In this document: piece after piece, positions 16,846-25,219 of the stretch
Layout: every line of letters begins with the position of its first letter
How positions within the stretch are numbered: the first letter of the stretch is position 1
Assembly: GCF_946221145.1 (NCBI RefSeq)
Contig: NZ_CAMIOH010000005.1
Span: forward strand, 1 to 36,986
Source of the DNA: an uncultured Paracoccus sp.
Lineage (GTDB): Bacteria; Pseudomonadota; Alphaproteobacteria; Rhodobacterales; Rhodobacteraceae
Direction of reading: 5' to 3'
Length of the DNA stretch: 36,986 nucleotides
Program-made: the position numbers and the translations under genes
Notes under the pieces: generated by a model
Seen by the model: only the letters and a program-made list of their open reading frames with translations
Database searches by the model: none
Told to the model about the DNA's origin: nothing

Positions 16846-17582
16846 GCCACCCGCCGCAGAAAGGCCCGCGTCCGGTCATCCTGCGGATTGCCGAAGATCT
16901 GGTCGGGCGGTCCCTGTTCCACGATCCGCCCGCCGTCCATGAACACGATCCGGTCGGCGATTTCCCGCGCGAACTGCATTTCATGCGTGACGATCAGCAT
17001 GGTCTGCCGGCCATCGGCAATCGCCCGGATCAGATCCAGAACCTCGCCCACCCATTCGGGATCCAGCGCGCTTGTCGGTTCGTCGAACAGCAGCATATCC
17101 GCATCCAGGGCCATGGCGCGGCCGATGCCCACCCGCTGTTGCTGGCCGCCCGACATGGCCGAGGGATAGCTGTCGCCGCGATCGGCCAGCCCGATCCGCG
17201 CCAGGATGTCGTCGGCACGGGCATCGGCCTGGACGCGCGACCAGCCGCGCACGGTGGTCAGACCTTCGGTGATGTTCTGCCGCGCGGTCTTGTTGGCGAA
17301 CAGGGCATAGTTCTGGAACACGAAACCCGTTCGCCGCCGCAGCGCCAGGATCTGCGCCCGCGTGGGCCGCGCCGCGTCGATGGACAGATCGCCCAGCGTG
17401 ATCCGGCCCGCATCCGGCGCATCCAGCCAGTTGAGACAGCGCAGCAGCGTCGATTTGCCGGTGCCGGACGGCCCGATGATCGCCACGCGCTCGCCCGGTT
17501 TCAGGCACAGGTCGATGCCGTTCAGCACGGTGTTGGTGCCGAACCGCTTGACCAGCCCCCTGATGTCGATCTGACAGGTCAT
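16842..17582 (-). CDS. polar amino-acid ABC transporter, ATP-binding protein
   Basis: A 246-residue cytoplasmic ATPase of the GlnQ/HisP class. Walker A is IGPSGTGKST near residues 35-45, the Q-loop region is TGFVFQNYALFANKT, the signature is SGGQQQRVGIGRAMA, Walker B is MLLFDEPTSALD, and the H-loop is THEMQFARE. The ATG overlaps the permease stop in ATGA, which couples the two. The frame is open far upstream within the permease gene, but similarity starts at MTCQIDIRGLVKRFG. It is the last gene of a binding protein, permease, ATPase operon. It has one permease partner, so a homodimeric permease is likely. The substrate cannot be fixed from sequence. Confidence 0.95.
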   Translation of the reverse strand: MTCQIDIRGLVKRFGTNTVLNGIDLCLKPGERVAIIGPSGTGKSTLLRCLNWLDAPDAGRITLGDLSIDAARPTRAQILALRRRTGFVFQNYALFANKTARQNITEGLTTVRGWSRVQADARADDILARIGLADRGDSYPSAMSGGQQQRVGIGRAMALDADMLLFDEPTSALDPEWVGEVLDLIRAIADGRQTMLIVTHEMQFAREIADRIVFMDGGRIVEQGPPDQIFGNPQDDRTRAFLRRVA

Positions 17583-18253
17583 CGTGCCACCGCCTTTCCC
17601 AGATGGCGCTCCATCCAGCGTTGCCCGACCGACAGCACCTCGACCAGGATCCAGTAGATCACGGCCACGACCAGGAAAGCCTCCAGATACAGGAAACTGC
17701 CCGCCGCCTCTTTCTGCGCGGCGCCCATCATTTCCGTGACGCCCAAAGTGAAGGCCAGCGAGGTGCTTTTGATCAGGTCGATGAAATAATTCATCAGCGT
17801 CGGCGCGGCCACGCGCGACGCCTGCGGCAGCACGATCCGGCGCAGAAGCTGGCCCTGGGTCATGCCGATGCTTTGCGCAGCCTCCCACTGGCTGCGGTCC
17901 ACGCCCAGGATCGCGCCGCGGATGCTTTCCGCCATATAGGCCGAAAAATGCAGCGTCAGCCCGATCACCGCCGCCGTGATCCCGTCGATGCTGGTCAGCG
18001 CCGGGACCAGTTGCGGCAGCCCGTAATAGAACAGGAACAACTGCACCAAGAGCGGCGTGCCGCGAAAGAAGCTGATGAACACCGCGACGATCTGGTCGGC
18101 AACCGGGATGCGCAGCACCCGCACGATCGCCAGCAGCGCCGCAAGGCACAGCGCCGCCGCCATCGCGACCAGCGCCATGCCCAGGGTCAGCGGGACATAG
18201 CCCAGGATGACCGGGACCAGATCCCCCATATAGGCGGTGTCAAGCGGCCTCAT
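17579..18253 (-). CDS. polar amino-acid ABC transporter, permease
   Basis: This 224-residue inner-membrane permease is of the HisM/GlnP type. Several transmembrane helices are visible, beginning with YVPLTLGMALVAMAAALCLA. The FISFFRGTPLLVQLFLFYYG stretch is a hallmark of this family. The cytoplasmic coupling loop appears as EAAQSIGMTQGQLLRRIVLP, the EAA motif that docks onto the ATPase. It overlaps both neighbours by 4 bases (ATGA), so all three genes are coupled. It would form the translocation pore for an amino acid or similar polar solute delivered by the binding protein upstream. Confidence 0.94.
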   Translation of the reverse strand: MRPLDTAYMGDLVPVILGYVPLTLGMALVAMAAALCLAALLAIVRVLRIPVADQIVAVFISFFRGTPLLVQLFLFYYGLPQLVPALTSIDGITAAVIGLTLHFSAYMAESIRGAILGVDRSQWEAAQSIGMTQGQLLRRIVLPQASRVAAPTLMNYFIDLIKSTSLAFTLGVTEMMGAAQKEAAGSFLYLEAFLVVAVIYWILVEVLSVGQRWMERHLGKAVAR

Positions 18254-19014
18254 TCAGCAGTTGCGGCCAGAGGTTTGGTTACATCGGCATCCAGCCATTT
18301 CTGCGAGATCTGGGCCAGCGTGCCGTTTTCCTTCAGCGTGGTGATGGCCGCATCGACCTTGTCGCGCAGGGCCTGTCCGGCCTGGTCGTTGCGGAAGGGC
18401 AGGGCGTTCTGGATTTCGTTGAAGGGCTGGCCAGCCAGCGCCAGGGGCAGGGGGCTTTGCTTGATGACCTGGGCGGACGACACCCGGTCCATCACGAAGG
18501 CATCGACCCGGCCCAGGGCGGTGTCCTGTTCGATATTGCTTTCATAGGTGCGGATGTCGATCTGGTCGGCATTGGGCAGGGCGCGCAGCAATTCCTCGAA
18601 GTTGGACCCCAGGTTCACGGCCACAGACTTGCCCGACAGGCTGTCGGGACCGGTGATGACGCCCTCGTTCCCCGCTTTCACCACAACCTGCGCGCCATCA
18701 TAGACATAGGGCTGGGTAAAGGCGAATTTCGCCTGCCGTTCCGGGGTGATGGTGATCTGGTTCGCGATGGTGTCGATCCGGTTCGATTCCAGTGCGCCGA
18801 TCAGGCCGGAAAAGGACATGGTGACGAATTCGATGTCGTCGCCGGTGATCTCGCCCACAGCGTTCATCAGATCCACCTCGAAGCCCTGCAGGGTATCGGC
18901 ACGGGTGAAGGTGAAGGGGAAATAGCCGCCCGACATGCCGACGCGGATCGTCTCGGCCCCGGCGGGCAGGGCGGTGGTCAGGGCCAGGGCGGCGGACAGG
19001 ATCAGGTTGCGCAT
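18250..19014 (-). CDS. ABC transporter substrate-binding protein (amino-acid type)
   Basis: A 254-residue periplasmic binding protein of family 3 (SBP_bac_3). A signal peptide (MRNLILSAALALTTALPAGA, cleavage before ETIRVGM) leads to the two-lobe fold, with GYFPFTF, LQGFEVDLMNAVGE and FSGLIGALESNRIDTIANQ, which mark the ligand site. Later segments KSVAVNLGSNFEELL and QISQKWLD fit the same family. The ATG at 19014 was chosen over one at 19035 because AAAGGAG lies 6 bases ahead and the signal peptide starts there. The stop overlaps the permease start. The ligand is probably a polar amino acid, but residue-level prediction is not safe. Confidence 0.93.
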   Translation of the reverse strand: MRNLILSAALALTTALPAGAETIRVGMSGGYFPFTFTRADTLQGFEVDLMNAVGEITGDDIEFVTMSFSGLIGALESNRIDTIANQITITPERQAKFAFTQPYVYDGAQVVVKAGNEGVITGPDSLSGKSVAVNLGSNFEELLRALPNADQIDIRTYESNIEQDTALGRVDAFVMDRVSSAQVIKQSPLPLALAGQPFNEIQNALPFRNDQAGQALRDKVDAAITTLKENGTLAQISQKWLDADVTKPLAATAE

Positions 19015-19120
19015 CGAAAACTCCTTTATCTTCATTGCCTTCAGATGTGCCGGGCAGGCGCGTGGTGCAACCGGGTCCGGTCACGAAAAGGACCGGGGTC
19101 GCCGCCGGGGCAGGGATCGC

Positions 19121-19186
19121 GGAAAGCGGTTTCCGGGAAACGGCGCAATGGGAACAATGTTCCGCAGCCCGGCCCGGCAGGGCTGC
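19121..19186. repeat. cluster of inverted repeats upstream of the DUF2853 gene
   Basis: Three inverted repeats are packed into 66 bases. GGAAA/TTTCC/GGAAA alternate at 19121-19140. GGAACA-A-TGTTCC (19151-19163) is a 13-base palindrome with the look of an operator. GCAGCCC/GGGCTGC (19164-19186) forms a 7-bp stem. They lie in the 249-bp gap between the divergent ABC operon and DUF2853 genes. Which protein, if any, binds is unknown; the rest of the gap shows no clear promoter. Confidence 0.5.
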
Positions 19187-19263
19187 GACAGGTGACGGAT
19201 TGATAAATGTAAAGTCCTGTCGCAGGTTCTGCCTGAACCATCCACTGCAAGGAGTGAGGGACG

Positions 19264-19605
19264 ATGAGCAAGCGCGACGATCTGATCGCGAAATACGCCG
19301 CCGACATTCGCGACAAGCTGGGCGAAGAAGCGGACATGGATCTGCTGACCAAGGTCACGATCGGCTGCGGCCCGTCGATTTACAGCGACGATGCCGAAAC
19401 CGTCGCCGCCAGCGATCCCAAGGAACTGGAGCGGATCCGCAAGAATTTTCTGGTCAAGAAGCTGGGCCTGACGGACGGTCCCGACCTGGCGCCGGGCCTG
19501 GATGCGGCCATCGACCGGTACGGCCGGTCGAACCGCAACAAGTATCGCGCGGTGCTGTATTACATCCTGTGCCGCCAGTTCGGGCGCGAAGGCGTCTATG
19601 CCTGA
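19264..19605 (+). CDS. DUF2853 family protein
   Basis: A 113-residue soluble protein, rich in charged residues, with no signal peptide or membrane helix. It matches DUF2853 across its length: MSKRDDLIAKYAADIRDKLG, a central TKVTIGCGPSIYSDDAETVA, the helical DPKELERIRKNFLVKKLGL and the closing NKYRAVLYYILCRQFG. The family is small and helical with no established function. AAGGAG stands about 10 bases before the ATG, so translation is probably strong. The last 10 bases overlap the end of the converging crotonase gene. The upstream inverted repeats suggest specific control. Identification of the family is good; the role is unknown. Confidence 0.85.
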   Translation: MSKRDDLIAKYAADIRDKLGEEADMDLLTKVTIGCGPSIYSDDAETVAASDPKELERIRKNFLVKKLGLTDGPDLAPGLDAAIDRYGRSNRNKYRAVLYYILCRQFGREGVYA

Positions 19606-20216
19606 GCAGTCAACGCCTTGATCGCCGCGACGTGATCCGGCGCGGCCGCCAGGGCATCGGCGGCCAGGGCGCGGGCCTGGTCCATCAGCGTCTCGGGTGC
19701 GGCGATGCGGTCGATCAGGCCCCAGGACAGCGCCTCGGGCGCGTCGATCCGCGCGCCCGCCATCAGGATCATCCTGGCCCGTGCAGTCCCGACCAGACCC
19801 GCAAGACGCGGCGGATCGGAAGGCTGCGGCAGGAAACCCAGCCGCATCACCGGATAAAAGAACCGCGCCTCCGGCACGGCGATGCGCAGGTCGCAGGCAA
19901 GCGCCATTCCGAAGGCCCCGCCCGCCAGGGTGCCGTTCAGCGCGGCGATGGTCAGGCAGGGCAGGGCGGCAATGCGGCCCGACAGCCGTTCCCATTCGGG
20001 TGACGTGGCCAGCCCCGCCTTGGCCTGCTCCAGGTCGGCCCCGGCGGAAAAGACCGCGCCCGCCCCGGTCAGCACCACGGCCCGGCAGCCGGTGTCCGCC
20101 GCCTGGTCAAAGGCCGCCGTCAGGTCGCGCAGCATCTGTTCGGTCAGCGAATTGGCCTTGCCGGGCCGGTCGATGGTGACGGTGGCCAGCCCGTCCTGGT
20201 TCACGAAACGGATCAC
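19596..20216 (-). CDS. crotonase-fold (enoyl-CoA hydratase/isomerase family) protein, catalytic glutamates absent
   Basis: A 206-residue protein with the crotonase fold, short against the usual 255-265. VTIDRPGKANSLTEQML and GAVFSAGADLEQAK carry the CoA-binding and first oxyanion-hole features, and NGTLAGGAFGMALACDLRIA the second. In enoyl-CoA hydratase the two catalytic glutamates lie in GGGCELA and QPE; here these positions read GGAFGMA and YPV, so both appear replaced. It is therefore unlikely to be a standard hydratase, and may be an isomerase, a hydrolase or a non-catalytic member. The GTG at 20216 was chosen because GGGAG lies 7 bases ahead and the fold begins at VIRFVNQDG. A longer upstream extension looks non-homologous. 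Confidence 0.78.
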   Translation of the reverse strand: MIRFVNQDGLATVTIDRPGKANSLTEQMLRDLTAAFDQAADTGCRAVVLTGAGAVFSAGADLEQAKAGLATSPEWERLSGRIAALPCLTIAALNGTLAGGAFGMALACDLRIAVPEARFFYPVMRLGFLPQPSDPPRLAGLVGTARARMILMAGARIDAPEALSWGLIDRIAAPETLMDQARALAADALAAAPDHVAAIKALTAQA

Positions 20217-20292
20217 GCGATTGCTCCCTTGGCGTTGCCGGGCCACTATGCGACAAATCCGGCAAGCAACGATCTTCCGAAAGGTATCCGCC

Positions 20293-21915
20293 ATGGTCCG
20301 CCCCCTTGCAACATCCCTTCTGGCGCTGACCCTGGGCGCAGGTGCCGCCCTGGCCGATGTCACACCGGCCCAGGTCTGGGAAAACCTGCAGAAATACGGT
20401 GCCGATTACGGCTATCAGGTCAGCGGCACCGTCGAGGATGCGGGCGGCACGCTGACCGTGACCGATGCCGTCTTTACCATGGCGGGCGAAGGCGGCACGA
20501 CATCGGCCACCATTCCGCAGATGACCTTCCAGGAAACCGGCGATGCGCGGGTCCGCGTGGTGATCGAGGGCGATATGGCCCTGAACAGCCGCTTCGACGT
20601 GCCGGCTCCGCAGCCCGAAGCGCCGGCCGACGCCCCGGCTGACGCGCCCGGCGCGGGCACCGATGCCCCGGCGGCGCCCGCCCCGGCGGAAACGGTCGAA
20701 ATGACCATGACCGGCACCGTCAGCATGCCCGGCAACGAAATGGTCGTATCCGGCACGCCCGACGACATGCTGTATGAATACACCTATCCGACCATGGCCT
20801 TCGATGTCGCGTTGCCGACCGAACCGGGGCAGGACCGGACCATCCCCTTGACCGGCACCCTGACCGACCTGACCGGATCGCAGCGCAATGTCGCGGCGGA
20901 TGGGGGCACCGACAGCAGCTTCGACATGAAGGCCGCGCGGGCGGATATGCAGATCGACGCCGTGATGCCCGAAGGCGAGGGCGGTGCGGGCGGCGGCAGG
21001 ATGGCATTCCAGGTGGCGCTGACCGACCTCAGCGGCACCGGCACCGCCAAGACCCCTGGCCAGGCCTTCGATCTGGGCACCCAGATGGCGCAGGCCTTGG
21101 CCGCCGGTCTGACCTTCGACACGACGCTGACCTATGCCAGCATGGAAGGCAGCTTCGATGTCGCGGGCAAGGACGACAGCGGCCAGGACCAGAACGCCAA
21201 GGGCAGCTTCACCTCGGGCGCCAGCGACGTGGCCTTGCGCCTGTCGGATCAGGGCCTGGGCTACAAGGCAGGCAGCGCCGATGCCAAGGCGGACATGACC
21301 GTCAACACCCTGCCCTTCCCGATCAGCTATGCCGTCCGCCAGATCACCGGCGAGATGCTGCTGCCGGTGTCCAAGGGCGACGCAGCCCAGCCCTTCAAGT
21401 TCGCCTATGCCCTGGACGGGCTGACCTTTTCGGACGGGATCTGGGGCCTGTTCGACCCGACCAGCCAGCTGCCGCGCGATCCGGCCAGCCTGACCATCGA
21501 CCTGTCGGGCGATGCCGTGCTGTCCCGGGATCTGTTCGATCCCGCCACGACCCCGCCCCCCGCAGGTGCCGACGCCGGCGCCGCGCCCGAAGCGCCCTTC
21601 ATGCCGAAATCGCTGAGCGTGAACAGGGTTGCCCTGGACGCGGTCGGTACCAAGGCCGACATCACCGGCGCCCTGGAATTCGGCGACAATCCGAACGAAC
21701 CCGTCGGCAAGCTGAGCGGCACGCTTCAGGGCCTGAACGGGCTTTTGGACAAGCTGGTCACCATGGGCGCGGTGCCGCAAGAGCAGATGCTGGCCATCCG
21801 CATGATGCTGGCAATGTTTGCCAAGCCGGTGGACGGGCAGCCCGACCAGCTGACCTCGGATGTCGAGTTCCGCGAGGGCGGGTCGATCTTTGCCAACGGC
21901 CAGCAGATCAAGTAA
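20293..21915 (+). CDS. DUF2125 family exported protein
   Basis: A 540-residue protein with a signal peptide (MVRPLATSLLALTLG onward, cleavage after ALA near residue 22) and a DUF2125-type body common in Rhodobacterales. The mature part is beta-rich and polar. A proline/alanine/aspartate-rich linker occupies about residues 107-135 (EAPADAPADAPGAGTDAP), and a second short one lies near 418-430. Cysteine is absent from the mature part. The C terminus (LTSDVEFREGGSIFANGQQ) fits a periplasmic or outer-surface protein. The ATG is preceded by AAAGG. A strong terminator 20 bases after the stop makes this a single-gene unit. No function is established for the family. Confidence 0.82.
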   Translation: MVRPLATSLLALTLGAGAALADVTPAQVWENLQKYGADYGYQVSGTVEDAGGTLTVTDAVFTMAGEGGTTSATIPQMTFQETGDARVRVVIEGDMALNSRFDVPAPQPEAPADAPADAPGAGTDAPAAPAPAETVEMTMTGTVSMPGNEMVVSGTPDDMLYEYTYPTMAFDVALPTEPGQDRTIPLTGTLTDLTGSQRNVAADGGTDSSFDMKAARADMQIDAVMPEGEGGAGGGRMAFQVALTDLSGTGTAKTPGQAFDLGTQMAQALAAGLTFDTTLTYASMEGSFDVAGKDDSGQDQNAKGSFTSGASDVALRLSDQGLGYKAGSADAKADMTVNTLPFPISYAVRQITGEMLLPVSKGDAAQPFKFAYALDGLTFSDGIWGLFDPTSQLPRDPASLTIDLSGDAVLSRDLFDPATTPPPAGADAGAAPEAPFMPKSLSVNRVALDAVGTKADITGALEFGDNPNEPVGKLSGTLQGLNGLLDKLVTMGAVPQEQMLAIRMMLAMFAKPVDGQPDQLTSDVEFREGGSIFANGQQIK

Positions 21916-21935
21916 GCGCCGCTCTGCAAGGGCTT

Positions 21936-21961
21936 GGCCGGGGCCATGGTCCCGGCCTTTT
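21936..21961 (+). terminator. intrinsic terminator after the DUF2125 gene
   Basis: GGCCGGG (21936-21942) pairs perfectly with CCCGGCC (21951-21957) around an 8-base loop and is followed by TTTT (21958-21961). It lies 20 bases past the stop and only 25 bases before the pmbA start. The pmbA promoter must therefore lie within or upstream of this element, or pmbA depends on read-through. Confidence 0.8.
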
Positions 21962-21986
21962 CAGTTGCCGTCAAAGGAGGGATGCG

Positions 21987-23336
21987 ATGTCACCCGTGGA
22001 TTTGCAGGGCCTGGCCGAAACGCTGGTCGATGCGGCGCGGCGCGCGGGGGCGGATGCGGCCGATGCGCTGACCAGCAGCGGGCAATCCATCAGCATCGAC
22101 ATGCGCGGCGGCGCCCTGGAACATGCCGACCGGGCCGAGGGCGTCGAAATCGGCCTGCGCGTCCTGATCGGCGGGCGGCAGGCCAGCGTGTCGGCATCCG
22201 ATCACAGCCCGGCCACCATCGCCGAGATGGCCGGACGCGCCGTAGCGATGGCCCGCGAAGCCCCGGTCGACGACATGCTGGGGCTGGCCGATCCCGACCA
22301 GCTGGCCCGCGACACCGATGCCCGCGCCTTGCAGATCGCCGACGACCAGCCCGATCCGTCGCCCGACCATCTGCAAGACCTGGCCCTGCGGGCCGAGGCG
22401 GCGGCGCGCGACGTTCCGGGCATATCGCAGGTCGAACAGGCCACTGCCGGGTTCAGCCGTCGGTTCCTGTGGCTGGCGGCCTCGAACGGGTTTTCCGGGG
22501 GCTATGGCCGGACCAGCCACGCGATTTCCGCCGTCGCCATCACCGGCGAGGGGCTGGGGATGGAACGCGACTATGCCGGGGAATCGCGCGTCTGGGCCGA
22601 CGACCTGCCCACGCCCGAGGAGATCGGCCGTCTGGCCGCGGAACGCACGCTGGCCCGCGCCGGATCGCGCAAACCGCCGACCGGGGCCTTTCCGATCCTC
22701 TATGACCGGCGGGTCGCGTCCTCGCTGATCGGGCATCTGCTGTCGGCGGTGAACGGCACGGCGGTGGCGCGCGGCGCAAGCTGGCTGCGCAAGGATCTGG
22801 GCCTGCCGGTGCTGCCCGAAGGCTTTGATCTGACCGAGGATCCGCTGCGCCCGCGCTATCCCTCGTCGCGCCCCTTCGATGCCGAGGGGCTGGCGACGCG
22901 GCGCCGCAGGATCGTCGCAAACGGCGTGCTGCAAGGCTGGACGCTGGATCTGGCAACCGGGCGCAAGCTGGGGATGGACAGCACCGCGTCGGCGGCGCGG
23001 GGCATGTCGTCGGCGCCGTCGCCCACCAACAGCAACGTGATCCTGACCCCGGGCGTGGCGACGCAGGACGATCTGATCGCGCGGATGGGAACCGGGCTGG
23101 TGGTCACCTCGATGCTGGGCGCGTCGGTCAACGGCACCACGGGGGATTATTCGCGCGGCGCCGCCGGGTTCTGGGTGGAAAACGGCCGCATCGCCTATCC
23201 GGTCAACGAATGCACCATCGCCGGGAACCTGCGCGACATGCTGATGAGCGTGCAGGCCGCCAATGACGCGCTGCCCTGGCGCGGGGCCGAGGTGCCCAGC
23301 CTGCTGGTCGGGGGGATGACCGTTGCCGGGGCCTGA
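21987..23336 (+). CDS. pmbA: TldD/PmbA family protein (PmbA/TldE-like)
   Basis: This 449-residue cytoplasmic protein is of the PmbA (TldE) branch. In E. coli TldD and TldE form a heterodimeric metalloprotease that trims modified peptides such as microcin B17 and helps degrade CcdA. TldD carries the HExxxH zinc motif; none is seen here, as expected for the PmbA subunit. Family segments include DMRGGALEHADRAEGVEIGLRV split over residues 39-62, GISQVEQATAGFSRR, SSLIGHLLSAVNGTAVARG, SNVILTPG and YPVNECTIAGNL. AAGGAGG stands ahead of the ATG. It overlaps the cysQ-like gene by 14 bases, so the two are cotranscribed. No tldD lies in the window. Confidence 0.92.
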   Translation: MSPVDLQGLAETLVDAARRAGADAADALTSSGQSISIDMRGGALEHADRAEGVEIGLRVLIGGRQASVSASDHSPATIAEMAGRAVAMAREAPVDDMLGLADPDQLARDTDARALQIADDQPDPSPDHLQDLALRAEAAARDVPGISQVEQATAGFSRRFLWLAASNGFSGGYGRTSHAISAVAITGEGLGMERDYAGESRVWADDLPTPEEIGRLAAERTLARAGSRKPPTGAFPILYDRRVASSLIGHLLSAVNGTAVARGASWLRKDLGLPVLPEGFDLTEDPLRPRYPSSRPFDAEGLATRRRRIVANGVLQGWTLDLATGRKLGMDSTASAARGMSSAPSPTNSNVILTPGVATQDDLIARMGTGLVVTSMLGASVNGTTGDYSRGAAGFWVENGRIAYPVNECTIAGNLRDMLMSVQAANDALPWRGAEVPSLLVGGMTVAGA

Positions 23337-24102
23337 GGCGGATCTGGCGCTGCTGCTCCGTGCCGCGCAGGTGGCCGGGCCGATCGCCATGTCCTTCTGG
23401 GGTGCCGCGCCCAAAGCCTGGGACAAGCCCGGCGATGCAGGTCCGGTGACCGAGGCCGATCTGGCCGTCAACGATGCGCTGCACGCCCTGCTGACCGGCG
23501 AACGCCCCGATTACGGCTGGCTGTCCGAGGAAAGCGAGGCCGATGCCGCCCGGCTGGACGCGCGGCGCTGTTTCATCATCGACCCGATCGACGGCACCCG
23601 CGCCTTCATCGCCGGGCAGCAGGGATTCGCCCATTCGCTGGCCGTGGCCGAGGGCTGTCGGATCATCGCCGCCGTGGTGCATCTGCCCGCGATGAACCTG
23701 ACCTTTACCGCCCATGCGGACGGCCCGGCGCTGTTGAACGGCCAGCCGATCCGGCCCAAGGATGCGGGCATCCGGGGGGCGCGCGTGCTGACCTATAAGG
23801 CCGCGACCGATCCCGAACATTGGAAGAATGGCCTGACGCCGCCGTTCCACCGGGAATTCCGCCCCTCGCTGGCCTGGCGGCTGTGCCTGGTGGCCGAAGG
23901 ACGCTTCGATGCCGCGCTGTCGCTGCGCGGCGTCTGGGAATGGGACATCGCGGCGGGCAGCCTGATCGCGGAACGCGCGGGGGCACGGGCCACCGACCGG
24001 CACGGCCAGCCGATGCGCTTCAACAGCCCGCGCGCGATGGTCGATGGCATGATCGTCGCGGGGCCGGGGCTGCATGGCGAATTGCAGGCCGGACTGGCCT
24101 GA
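23323..24102 (+). CDS. cysQ: inositol-monophosphatase superfamily phosphatase, CysQ-like
   Basis: A 259-residue cytoplasmic Mg2+-dependent phosphatase. Metal-binding motifs are complete: VTEADLAVN near residues 47-55, WLSEES near 66-71, DPIDGTRAFI near 87-96, and WEWDIAAG near 206-213. The most likely role is CysQ, removing the 3'-phosphate from PAP left when PAPS is used, which fits the cysD-cysNC operon in this window; inositol or histidinol phosphate cannot be excluded. The start is TTG at 23323 inside the end of pmbA; no earlier start without a stop fits the fold. GGGGGGA lies ahead as a possible ribosome site. Superfamily is certain; substrate is probable only. Confidence 0.85.
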   Translation: MPGPEADLALLLRAAQVAGPIAMSFWGAAPKAWDKPGDAGPVTEADLAVNDALHALLTGERPDYGWLSEESEADAARLDARRCFIIDPIDGTRAFIAGQQGFAHSLAVAEGCRIIAAVVHLPAMNLTFTAHADGPALLNGQPIRPKDAGIRGARVLTYKAATDPEHWKNGLTPPFHREFRPSLAWRLCLVAEGRFDAALSLRGVWEWDIAAGSLIAERAGARATDRHGQPMRFNSPRAMVDGMIVAGPGLHGELQAGLA

Positions 24103-24148
24103 TCCGTGCTATGATCGGGCAACGCCCCCAGCCGCGACAGGCATCCCG

Positions 24149-25219
24149 ATGGCCCGCAAAGACATCAGCATCGCCAATTTCAACCTGCTGAACCTGCACC
24201 TGCCCGGCCAGCCGATCCATGGCGGCGACGGCTGGACGCAGGCGCAATACGACGCCAAGATCGCCTTTTCCGAACGCGTCCTGGACGACATCGACGCCGA
24301 CATCATCGGCTTTCAGGAATGCTGGAGCGCCGAGGCCCTGGCCGAAATCTTTGACCGCCCGGCGCTGCGCGGACGCTATGACCTGGTGGCGCGGACCACC
24401 GATCCGGCCGGCATCCAGGTGGCCCTGGCCGCGCGCAAGGGGATGCTGCAAGGCCCGCCCGAATGGATCGCCGACCTGCCTGCGGACGCGCGCTTCGTCA
24501 ACCTTCAGGAAGCCCGCGACGCCGAGGAATCGGTCAGCGTCACGATCCGCAAGTTTTCCCGCCCGCTGCTGCGGGTGGTGGTGAACAAGGCCGAAGGCAC
24601 CCCCGACATCACCGTCTTCGTCGCCCATCTGAAATCCAAGGGACCGACGACACTGCGCAAGGATGACGACAACCCGGTCCTGCAACGCCACAGCTTCATC
24701 GCCCGGACCGTGGTGTCCCATGTCCGCCGCATGGTCGAGGCCGGGGCGTTCCGCGCCATCCTGAACGGCGCGATGCGCCGCAACGACACGCCGGTGGTGG
24801 TGCTGGGCGATCTGAACGACGGCACCAATTCGGTTTCGACCGAGCTGTTGTCGGGCAATCCGGGCTATCGTTTCTTTGCCAAAAGCACGGCGGGCAGCAA
24901 GTCGGATACCGGGCTTTACACGGTCGAAAAGCTGCAACAGCTGCGGTCCTTCCGGCACGTCTATTATACCTATATCTTCCAGAACCAGATGGAATCTCTG
25001 GACCATATCATGGTGTCGGATTCCTTTTACGATCATTCCTCGATCCGGTCCTGGTCATTTCGGGAAATGCGCGTGCTGAACGACCACCTGACCGCGACCG
25101 AGGCCGCCCGCAAGCGGCTTGGCTCTAACGACCACGGCATCGTCGTGGCGCGCTTCGACTGGAACCCGATGGTCGAGGAGGCCCAGAAGATCCTGGCCGA
25201 GGAAGGCCCGGCGGCCTAG
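24149..25219 (+). CDS. endonuclease/exonuclease/phosphatase family protein
   Basis: A 356-residue protein with the EEP (DNase I-like) fold. Key residues are in order: N of ISIANFNLLN near residue 11, the metal-binding Glu of DIIGFQECW near 57, His in VFVAHLKSKG, Asp and Asn in VVVLGDLNDG, Asp in SLDHIMVSD, and Asp-His in SNDHGIVVARF at the C terminus. The fold serves nucleases, phosphodiesterases and lipid phosphatases; the substrate cannot be told. There is no signal peptide, so it acts in the cytoplasm. ACAGG stands 8 bases before the ATG. Its stop shares CTAG with the converging SARP-like gene. About 46 bases separate it from the cysQ-like gene, so cotranscription with pmbA-cysQ is possible. 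Confidence 0.88.
   Translation: MARKDISIANFNLLNLHLPGQPIHGGDGWTQAQYDAKIAFSERVLDDIDADIIGFQECWSAEALAEIFDRPALRGRYDLVARTTDPAGIQVALAARKGMLQGPPEWIADLPADARFVNLQEARDAEESVSVTIRKFSRPLLRVVVNKAEGTPDITVFVAHLKSKGPTTLRKDDDNPVLQRHSFIARTVVSHVRRMVEAGAFRAILNGAMRRNDTPVVVLGDLNDGTNSVSTELLSGNPGYRFFAKSTAGSKSDTGLYTVEKLQQLRSFRHVYYTYIFQNQMESLDHIMVSDSFYDHSSIRSWSFREMRVLNDHLTATEAARKRLGSNDHGIVVARFDWNPMVEEAQKILAEEGPAA

Noticed and set aside
19151..19163. GGAACAATGTTCC as an EcfG promoter or LexA box
   Set aside because: No GTT lies 16-18 bases after GGAAC, and the spacing of the half-sites (3 bases) does not fit the alphaproteobacterial LexA box (GTTC-N7-GTTC). It is kept only as an unassigned palindrome.
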